40,389 nucleotides of DNA from Synechococcales cyanobacterium RM1_1_8 (GTDB lineage: Bacteria > Cyanobacteriota > Cyanobacteriia > PCC-9006 > JAAUQQ01). Below are positions 16,546 through 25,570 of the stretch, piece by piece. Each line of letters starts with the position of its first letter. Within the stretch, counting starts at the first letter, position 1. A model generated the notes under the pieces. The model was not told the origin of the DNA, searched no databases, and saw only the letters and a program-made list of their open reading frames with translations. Where the stretch lies: the NCBI GenBank assembly GCA_012032745.1, contig JAAUQQ010000003.1, positions 1 through 40,389 on the forward strand, written 5' to 3'. A program made the position numbers and the translations under genes.

Positions 16546-17238
16546 TTAGCCCTGTTGGTCTTGCTTGAAGAGCAACCCAGCCCGAAAATCCAACTTTGGA
16601 AATATCTCTGAAACAATCCGCTCCTCCGCCCGAACCCGAGTCACCTCATATTCTCCCTCTACCAATCTACAGATCGTCAACGTTGGCTGCTTGGGCTTGC
16701 CAATATGTCGAACCCCACCCAAGCCCGCATAGTCTAAAATCCAGTACTCCGGAATGCCCATGGCCTCATAGGCCGCCAATTTCACCTCATAATCATCCTG
16801 CCAGTTGGTCGAAACCACCTCAATGACCAGCTTGATTGAAGCCCCATTCTCGATCGTTGAAGCCTTGTCCCACAGCGGCTCTGACTTCAATGCAGCCCGG
16901 TCCAACACAATCACATCCGGCTCAAAGCCCGTGTCATCGCTCACCTTGACAATGCACTCACGGGGAATGAGGTACGGCAAATCTTCCCGCCGAATTTCAA
17001 ACGCCAGCTCATCGTGACTGAACCCAGCCACCTCAGAATGCTTTCCCCTGGGCTTCGGCATTTGAATGATGACTCCACGGCGCAGCTCATAGCGGTATTC
17101 AGAATCTTCAGGGTACCAGTCCAAAAATTGCTCAACGCTCACCGGCTTCGGCAATGGTGAGATGCGCTGTATTTCTGACTTGGCCGGTTTTCCGGTTGCA
17201 ACAGTCATTATCGAGATCGCTCCAATAACACCAGTCAC
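16546..17238 (-). CDS. Uma2 family (DUF820) putative endonuclease
   Basis: A 230-residue member of the Uma2 family, which has a PD-(D/E)XK restriction-endonuclease-like fold and is greatly expanded in cyanobacteria. Key features are SVEQFLDWYPEDSEYRYEL, then RRGVIIQMPKPRGKHSE, the acidic core EPDVIVLDR with its aspartate, and the next strand LVIEVVSTNW, which carries the E of the signature, followed by YEVKLAAYEAMGIPEYWILD. The more usual start is the ATG at 17208 (MTVATGKPAK). Biological roles are unproven, although transposon association is common. The gene is convergent with the ABC1 kinase (27 bases apart) and lies between that gene and a duplicate of its 3' end, which suggests insertion as a cassette. 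Confidence 0.85.
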   Translation of the reverse strand: MTGVIGAISIMTVATGKPAKSEIQRISPLPKPVSVEQFLDWYPEDSEYRYELRRGVIIQMPKPRGKHSEVAGFSHDELAFEIRREDLPYLIPRECIVKVSDDTGFEPDVIVLDRAALKSEPLWDKASTIENGASIKLVIEVVSTNWQDDYEVKLAAYEAMGIPEYWILDYAGLGGVRHIGKPKQPTLTICRLVEGEYEVTRVRAEERIVSEIFPKLDFRAGLLFKQDQQG

Positions 17239-17350
17239 GAAAGCCTTTTAACTCAGGAGAATTGTTGCTAATTTCCTAGGCTTTGATTATACCGCAGGGC
17301 TCTGGATGTCCTGTGAATTGGAAAATCGCGAATGTCAACGAGGGGTTTTC

Positions 17351-17635
17351 CCAGCGTCGATAGGCCTGCTAGTGTTCTGGGCGATCGCCAATGGGGAAGG
17401 CATTACCCGCCAGCTCGATGCGGAGTTTGAGAAGGTGGCGCGGCGGGGGCTGAAGCAGCTCTCGCTGGGGATCATTGGGGTGGGTTGTTTGCTCTCGGGG
17501 GCGATGTTGATGGCGTCTTTTCCGACGGAGCTGGGCGCGGTTCCGCCACGTAGTTTGTTCTTTTGGAGTCAGGGGTTGCTGGTGACGGGGGCGGGGGTGA
17601 ATTTGTGGTTGATTCTGAAGCTGCTGCGGAGTTGA
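17351..17635 (+). pseudogene. Duplicated, internally deleted 3' end of the ABC1 kinase gene
   Basis: An open frame from 17306 to 17635 encodes 109 residues. From 17351 it matches the ABC1 kinase: IGLLVFWAIANGEGITRQLD corresponds to VGLFVKAIANVEGIARQLD (from about 16029). The copy then skips about 210 bases and resumes at FEKVARRGLKQLSLGIIGVG to the end (16309-16518), with both C-terminal membrane helices. Most bases are identical over the last 210. The frame is still open, so a two-helix membrane peptide could be made, but there is no kinase domain. It lies in direct orientation downstream of the parent, with Uma2 between. Confidence 0.88.
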
Positions 17636-17687
17636 ACGGAGCTAGGGCGACGGCGTTGGGAATGATAGACCCGAATTAGGAAGGGCC

Positions 17688-18247
17688 ATGGCTAAAAAAC
17701 GACGCAAGGCTAAAGCAGGTAAACCCACCGTCACCGAAAGCTGGTTTGAAACCTCCCCAGAGCGACAACTCTTCTTGTGGCGCTGTCAGCCCCAGGGCCA
17801 AATGCTCTTGCTGGCGGGCAATCGCCTGGGCTATCGGGCTCTGGCCCAGGCCCTCGCAGAGCTGGAGCGCAATGGCGCTGTGATCACGATGCCCTGCCCC
17901 AAGCCAGAGCTAGGACCGCCCATTCAGTGGGGACCGAGTCCGTTGAATAAGCGAGCGATCGCCCCCATCCCTGAAATCGAAGCTGATTTGCGCAAACGGT
18001 TCATCCATTCACCGGGTTTATCTGGTATCGCAGGCTAACGTTCCGGCGAGAGGATGCCCTGTACGAACCGCGCTGTGCGCTGCAAAATGATGGAGTCACC
18101 GTCCGGCTTTCAGCGAATAGCCTTTGCGAATTAATTGAAACGTTGTCTCACCAAACGTTTCCGGCCTCGGGAGGCACCTGCATTGGGGCATCGGAGAAGC
18201 GGGGGCAGAGCCTTTGGCTGGCCGGGGATTGGCTCGGCGCAGAATAA
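17688..18247 (+). CDS. Conserved hypothetical protein, one frameshift near 18006
   Basis: The frame from ATG 17688 encodes MAKKRRKAKAGKPTVTESWF, then an ordered-looking domain (PERQLFLWRCQPQGQMLLLA; LAELERNGAVITMPCP) and stops at 18038. One extra C in the CC at 18005-18006 lets it continue as RFIPFTGFIWYRRLTFRRED, DGVTVRLSANSLCELIETL and QSLWLAGDWLGAE to a stop at 18247, giving 186 residues. The continuation is clearly protein-like, so I treat the stop at 18038 as produced by an indel. I do not recognise the family. It is the first of a possible pair with the glycine-zipper/WD40 gene 100 bases downstream. Confidence 0.6.
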
Positions 18248-18347
18248 CTTCTGCTCAACCCATGACTTTTACGGTGCAAGAGTATAGAAAAGGACGGCAG
18301 GTGTTGCTTCACTGCTCTACATCTTGTTTGCGTCACTGATTCTCGGT

Positions 18348-19764
18348 ATGGATGCTTCTCTTTCTTTTCGTAAACCAGTAGTACCCAGCTCCCAGACAGG
18401 CTATATGGCGATCGCCAGTGGCACCACCGCTGGCTGGACCGTCGCCAGTACCTTTGGCAATGTCGGTGTCGTTGCGGGCGGTACAGCCTTTGGCCTGAGA
18501 GCCTTGCCGATCATGGGCGCTGGAGCCGTCGCTGGGGCGGCAGCCTATGGCGCTTATCGCGGGTTATCCGAGGGCGATCCTGTCGCTTTTAGTTCCCTGG
18601 GACTGGGCGCTGCCGCCGGGGCTGGTGTCTCCGCAGGCATTGGCGGGGTTGGAATTGTAGGCGGTTTTGGGGGGTGTGGGACTGGGTCTCGGGGCCATGA
18701 CAATGATGGGAGGTGTCGCTGGCTTGGGTCTCTATGGCATCGCCAAGATGCTGAACTCTGGCCCGAAGGAATCGGCATTTGATGCGTTCTCCCGCATGGA
18801 AGAACGTATCAATGAAGACCTGGCCTATTCCATGGCCTACAGCTCTGCACTGATCGAACTGACCTTTCACGAAGATGACATTCAGCGCACCTTCTTGGAA
18901 TACGAAGCCGAGGCAGATTTAGCCAGATTACGCCGGGAGCTTCAGCAAGTTGATCCCGAAGCCTGGACCAGGGCAGACCAGACCGCGCAAATGCTCGCCA
19001 CCGCTGAAGCATCCACAGGCTCAGTAACTTTAGTAAAGGTCCATGGGCTGCAACACCATAGTGCGGATATCAACGCGATCGCCTTTCATCCCAATCAAAC
19101 TGAGCTTTTGAGCGCGAGCAGTGACAAAACCATTAGCTGCTTAAACGTGATCACTCGCAGACGAAAATATTGCTGGAACTCTCCCAATTCAACCTTGACC
19201 ATGGCGGTCAACCCGCTCAACAACAGCCTCTTAAGCGGGGGCGAAGCAGCCAATTTGACGAATTGGAATCTAGACACAGGACAGCTCACCGAGGTGCTGC
19301 ATCCTGATCCAAAATCTCGCCAGAACAACCACTTCATCCATGCCGTTTGCGCAGGAGCCAGGGGCAAGTTGTTCGCCAGCGCCGGAGCAGACCAGGTCGT
19401 CACCCTTTGGCGCAAACATGAGTTGTATAGCCAATGCTATCGTCCCCTCCGCTGGCTCAAAGGCCATACCGATACCGTCTTTTCCATCGCCCTTTCCAGC
19501 GATGAACGCTACCTCGCCAGCGGCAGCGCCGACGCCACTATTCGCGTCTGGGATCTGGAACTCATGTGGTCGGAGCCTCGAATTTTAACGGGTCATCGGG
19601 GTGCCATCTATGCCGTCGCTGTCTGCCCAACCTACCCGCTACTCGCCAGCGCAGGACAGGATGGAACGCTACGGCTGTGGGATTTGCCCACAGGACAACT
19701 GCTCAAGAGCGTCCAGGCCCACAGTCAGCTCAAGCGACTCACGTGGACTGGGCAGGATGCCTAG
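18348..19764 (+). CDS. Glycine-zipper membrane domain fused to WD40 repeats (frameshift at 18669-18674)
   Basis: The first frame (ATG 18348) encodes about 110 residues rich in glycine and alanine with repeated GxxxG spacing (NVGVVAGGTAFGLRALPIMG; GAGAVAGAAAYGAYRG), then loses sense after the six-G run at 18669-18674. Removing one G joins it to the next frame, which continues the same glycine-rich character (VGLGLGAMTMMGGVAGLGLYG), then a helical, acidic linker (ERINEDLAYSMAYSSALIEL; LARLRRELQQVDPEAW), then about six WD40 repeats (from about 19030, ending IRVWDLE and LRLWDL). The corrected length is 471 residues. The design is a membrane-inserting glycine zipper plus a sensor propeller. I know no characterised protein with this layout. 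A role in membrane stress or defence is only a guess. The end overlaps the convergent glycosyltransferase by four bases. Confidence 0.7.
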
Positions 19765-20507
19765 GCCTGTAAGACGCCTCGGGCCACCTCCGCCACATGC
19801 TTGAGAATGGGAACATTGTCGAACCAACTGGGAGAAATATCACTGCGGGAACTGCGCTGGCCTCCAAAGCTGGGGACTGCGATCAGGCGATGGCGTTGGG
19901 GATATTTCCATTTGAAAACATTAAAAACGCCATCGGCAGGAATGGCTCCCCCTTCCAGATAGCTCAAGGGGCTTTCCAGCAGAGTTTCAAACAACTGAAT
20001 CAGTGGCTCCAAAGTTTTTCCATTAACTGCATAGAAGTGGGCACCGACTTTCTCACCCTCAAACGATCGAAGCAGGGGAAATTGAACTAGATTAGCAGAG
20101 AGATGGGGCTTAAAATTGGCTGTGTCACGCAGACCAGTCTCTCCATCGTTCAAATACCCGAAGTTAACGATGTCCCAATCCATCTGCTGTAATTCTGTCA
20201 ATAACGTTGCCTCATATTGGCTGAAGTCTGGGTGAATCGCGAGATCATCTTCCATCACAAGAACATTTCTTGCCCCCTCCGCCTTCGCCTTTTGGAGGAC
20301 GCCGAGGTGGCTGAGGAAGGCTCCTCGAACGCCGATGCCTTCAAACAGACCGGGATCTTGGGGACGGACGGCTGGGAAGATTTCAACTTTTCCGGGGGTC
20401 AGGGGCAGGCCCATTCGCTTGAGTTCCTTGGCCATGCCTTGGCGGCGATCGCGCCGCTCTGGCAAGTTAATAATGTAGGTTCGGTCAAAGAACTCAATGA
20501 ATTTCAC
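19761..20507 (-). CDS. Family 25 glycosyltransferase (LPS/surface glycan)
   Basis: A 248-residue cytoplasmic glycosyltransferase. It starts FDRTYIINLPERRDRRQGM, the family 25 N-terminal signature, followed by GAFLSHLGVLQKAKAEG (about 62-78) and the nucleotide-sugar/metal motif VLVMEDDLAIHPDF (about 82-95). The length is normal for the family, whose members transfer galactose or glucose to lipopolysaccharide or other glycans. No other glycan gene is adjacent, so the acceptor is unknown. The ATG at 20507 is the family start. Confidence 0.87.
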   Translation of the reverse strand: MKFIEFFDRTYIINLPERRDRRQGMAKELKRMGLPLTPGKVEIFPAVRPQDPGLFEGIGVRGAFLSHLGVLQKAKAEGARNVLVMEDDLAIHPDFSQYEATLLTELQQMDWDIVNFGYLNDGETGLRDTANFKPHLSANLVQFPLLRSFEGEKVGAHFYAVNGKTLEPLIQLFETLLESPLSYLEGGAIPADGVFNVFKWKYPQRHRLIAVPSFGGQRSSRSDISPSWFDNVPILKHVAEVARGVLQA

Positions 20508-20831
20508 CTTCGTTTCTGCTCCCAGTGACGAGTAAGTAGATGAGCGCCAGTTCCGTAGGTGCAGGATCTTCCGACCGCGAGGCTTTCAGGGGTGAGCGTT
20601 TTACGTTCATTCCTGCCGACCGACTTCCCAAGGGCTGACATTTGGGTCATTGCTTACTCGAAAGTACGAGGTGAAGCCTTGGGGTCCGGAGGCTGAGAGA
20701 ATCTTTAAGAAGCTCGCCGCGATCGCCCCAAATGCCAGGCAATGAACTGAGAAGGCAGCAATGTATTGTTTAAACAGCCTCCCAGCGCAGCTCCTTTGCC
20801 TAACTCCCTTGCCACCAGCCCCTTAGCCCCC
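20508..20831. other. Intergenic region, no gene seen
   Basis: 324 bases between divergent genes. An upstream TTG (20766) in frame with the next gene adds only a Pro/Ser-rich leader. I see no repeat, RNA or clear promoter. Confidence 0.45.
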
Positions 20832-22123
20832 ATGAAAAAACTGATTCGCTGGGGCATCATCGGCATCACCACCTGGGCCCTGATTCACGTCAACCTCCAG
20901 CTCTACAGCTCCGTCCCCGAAACCACCCACTACCAGGAGCAGCAAGCCCAGTTTGTCTACCTCAAGGCAGCTCTCCGGGAGGGAGCCGCTGAGGAGATGC
21001 AGGCGCGGTTTCCCGAGGGCTACTTTTTTACCTATGTGCTCTATGGTCTCTCCTGGGTGAATGTGGGCTTGGTCGAAAACCTCGATCCCACGGTGCGGCA
21101 AACGGCCCTGTTCGAGGCCCGCCAGGCCTATGGCCGCCTCAGTGAGCCCGCTGGCAAGCAGCCCTTTGCCCAGGATCAAGTCCCGCCCTACGGCATTTTC
21201 TACCAGGGTTGGCGCAATTATTTGCTCAGTGGAATTTTGTTGCTCCAGCAACCTGGCCTGCTCCAAGCGCGGGAACTGGCAGAATTCAAGGCGAATTGTG
21301 AGGCGATCGCCAATGCCCTCGCCGCTAGCCCCTCCCCCTTCCTGCCCTCCTACCCCAGGGAAACCTGGCCCGTCGATACCTTCCCAGCCCTGGTTTCCCT
21401 GCGGGCCCACCGCAGCCTGATCGATGAGTCCTACGAACCCACCATTGCCGCCTGGCTCGCCCGACTCAAAGCAGCACAGCCCGGTAGCGCCACCCAGATC
21501 GACCACCGGATCGCACCCTTTCGCCAGGGGCCTCGGGGCACCTCCCAGGCCCTGATCCAGCGCTTTTTGCCAGAACTCGATCCCGTTTGGGCCGCCCAGA
21601 GCTACGGCAGATTTCGCCAAGAATTTGTCACCCAGCGCCTGGGAATTCCGGGCATTCTCGAATATCCGATCGCAGATCCTGGCAAATCTTCCACCAAACC
21701 CGCCACAGCCAACCCCGCCGGAGACATCGACTCCGGCCCGCTGATCACCGGGGTCAGCCTCTCCGCCACCGCCATCGCCCTGGGCACCGCCAAGCTCAAT
21801 GGCGATGACCGCCTGCACCGAGCCCTCTGGCAGGCCAGCGAGTTGGTCGGCCTGCCTACGGGGGGGAAGCTGGCGATCGCCCGCAAAAACGCTACTGGTT
21901 TGGCCTGCTGCCGATCACCGATGCCTTTTTGCTCTGGTCCCAAACCGCCACGCCTTGGTTTTCAGATCCGGCGCAACCGGTGGCGCTGGACTATCCCCGC
22001 TGGTGGCGCTGGCCCAGCCATGGGATCTCCCTGGCGCTGTGGATGGGGATTCTCTGGGGGGTGAGCGATCGCCGCAAAGCCCGACAGCAGCGCCGCCGAG
22101 CTCTCAAACAACGCCGCTGCTAA
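20832..22123 (+). CDS. Membrane-associated protein of unknown function, frameshift at 21885-21889
   Basis: The protein starts MKKLIRWGIIGITTWALI, a single N-terminal membrane anchor, followed by a long soluble domain (FVYLKAALREGAAEEMQARF; GYFFTYVLYGLSWVNVGLV; YGIFYQGWRNYLLSGILLLQ). Reading continues to 21889, where the A5 run CGCAAAAACGC breaks the frame. One more A gives ARKKRYWFGLLPITDAFLLW, then FSDPAQPVALDYPRWWRWPS, a second membrane helix (ISLALWMGILWGVSD) and a basic tail ending at 22123. The corrected length is 430 residues. Two terminal membrane helices with a large extracytoplasmic domain between them are likely. I do not recognise the family. Confidence 0.65.
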
Positions 22124-22191
22124 CCGCCGCAAGTTCCAGCCCAACAAGTCCACGCTCCATCCGCCCTCCAAACAACACCCCAAAACCCAAA

Positions 22192-22240
22192 CAAAACCGA
22201 GCGCCCCCCGCTGATTTCAGCAGGAGGCGCTCGGTTTAAG
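22192..22240 (-). terminator. Intrinsic terminator of fusA
   Basis: Read on the minus strand, AAACCGAGCGCC pairs with GGCGCTCGGTTT around an inner GCTGA/TCAGC stem, followed by TTTGTTT. It lies about 40 bases after the fusA stop at 22279 and is a standard rho-independent terminator for that gene. Confidence 0.85.
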
Positions 22241-22278
22241 TAAGCTGAGTCAGCTTGAGTAACCCGTCTCAGTCCAGA

Positions 22279-24362
<2,084 letters not shown>

Positions 24363-24676
24363 GTCTGCTTTTGTAAGTTCAGTTCTTCGAACCGCTGTGT
24401 GTCCACCTGCCGAGGGTCACTTCAGCAAAAATCGGCATTGCTTTCCCGAACCAGCTCGGGCTGGTGGGCAACCCTCGGAACATCTCGGTTCGCTTTGGCT
24501 GGCCTGCTAAACATTGGCTGGCCTGCTAAACAATCTATGCCCCGGTTGACAACGCCTATTGTTTAACAATTGTAAATTGCTTTGCTGCAAGTTGTGACGC
24601 GCGGTACGGCGAGTTGTCTACGGGTTACCGAATCGTTGCCGAAAGGTTCTAGCCGAAAGGTTCTAGCCGAAAGATT
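24363..24676. other. fusA upstream region with two tandem repeats
   Basis: 314 bases upstream of fusA and downstream of the convergent-facing ArsR gene end. It contains a 19 bp x2 repeat and a 14 bp x3 repeat, described separately. The A/T-rich segment at 24550-24590 is the most likely fusA promoter area. No open frame stands out. Confidence 0.5.
24495..24532. repeat. Direct repeat, 19 bp x 2
   Basis: TTGGCTGGCCTGCTAAACA occurs twice back to back without mismatch (24495-24513, 24514-24532), about 140 bases upstream of the fusA start. Confidence 0.9.
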
Positions 24677-24679
24677 CTA
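24638..24679. repeat. Direct repeat, 14 bp x 3
   Basis: GCCGAAAGGTTCTA occurs three times in tandem (24638, 24652, 24666), with one G-to-A change in the last unit. The third unit overlaps the 3' end of the ArsR gene. Confidence 0.9.
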
Positions 24680-25066
24680 ACAGTGCGGTGGCGATCGCTT
24701 CTCTCTACCCCGCCCAGCCTGGCCGCCCAGCAGGTCTATGGTGGCCCCTATTCTGGGCGGCGCTGGATCAATCACCGCCAGCAATCCATCCATCAGGCCA
24801 GGGAAGCGCCCATCCAGCTCGGCTTTACGGAGGGAGTTGAGCCGCTGGGTGCCCTCCTTGCGAGAAAAAACGACCCCTGCCTCTCGCAACACCTTGAAGT
24901 GGTGGGAGAGGGTAGACTTGGGGACACCGCAGCAGAGGGATGAGCAGGGTTGCTCGCCCTGCTCCGCCAAGCGCCGCACAATTTCGAGGCGGACGGGATC
25001 GCCCAGGGCATAGAGCAAGCTGGCCAGGCTAATTTGTTCGATTTTGGGGTGGAACAACTCTCGCAT
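24677..25066 (-). CDS. ArsR-family transcriptional regulator
   Basis: A 129-residue winged-helix repressor. The core is ASLLYALGDPVRLEIVRRLA (about 15-34), then the recognition region PKSTLSHHFKVLREAGVVFS (about 49-68) and the wing RKEGTQRLNSLR. Three cysteines (C41, C45, C46) sit just before the recognition helix, where they could sense a thiol-reactive compound or metal. It is not a standard ELCVC arsenic/zinc site. The C-terminal 30 residues are Gly/Arg-rich and probably non-native extension. It is divergent from a decayed Old Yellow Enzyme gene, which was probably its target. Confidence 0.87.
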   Translation of the reverse strand: MRELFHPKIEQISLASLLYALGDPVRLEIVRRLAEQGEQPCSSLCCGVPKSTLSHHFKVLREAGVVFSRKEGTQRLNSLRKAELDGRFPGLMDGLLAVIDPAPPRIGATIDLLGGQAGRGREKRSPPHC

Positions 25067-25186
25067 GGTTGCATTATGCCATTTGCGCTATTATTCAATA
25101 GTTCTGTTTTTGCGAATTAAAGAACTTTGAGCGACTGCCTAGGTTTTGCCCAAGGTTTGATGATCAAGACTCTGCAAAGCGATAGA

Positions 25187-25570
25187 GGCAATCTGGGTTG
25201 GAAAACTGTCACCGATGCAGTCCACGAGGCGGGCGGCAAGATTGTTCTCCAGCTCTGGCATGTGGGTCGGGCTTCCCATTCCGACTTTCAGCCCCAGGGG
25301 GAATTGCCGGTGTCATCCTCGGCGATCGCCATTCAGGGCGAAATCCACACCCCCCAGGGCAAAAAGCCCTATGAAACGCCCCGAGCCTTGGAGCTGAGCG
25401 AAATTCCGGGCTTGATTCACGGGCTTGATTCAACAGTATGTGGAGGCCACCCAGCGCGCCCAAGCAGCGGGCTTTGATGGGGTCGAGGTGAACCGGAGCA
25501 GTCCACGTTTTATACCAATGGAGCAGAGGGTTACACTGACTATCCCTTTGTTGGGGCGGTCAAAGCCTGA
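25187..25570 (+). pseudogene. Old Yellow Enzyme (NADH:flavin oxidoreductase) pseudogene
   Basis: Three pieces of one OYE/NemA-type gene remain. The first (from about 25187) reads GWKTVTDAVHEAGGKIVLQL then WHVGRASHSDFQPQGELPV and ETPRALELSEIPGLI. It is then thrown out of frame by a 13 bp tandem duplication CGGGCTTGATTCA (25407-25419, 25420-25432). The second reads QQYVEATQRAQAAGFDGVEV. About 170 codons are missing, and the third piece (about 25508-25570) is the family C-terminus FYTNGAEGYTDYPFVGAVKA and a stop. The N-terminal ~75 residues are also gone. It is clearly non-functional. Its end overlaps the SGNH hydrolase gene. Confidence 0.88.

Noticed and set aside
20823-21818. Minus-strand 331-codon Gly-rich frame
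   Set aside because: It is antisense to a better-supported plus-strand gene. The glycine richness reflects proline codons on the other strand.
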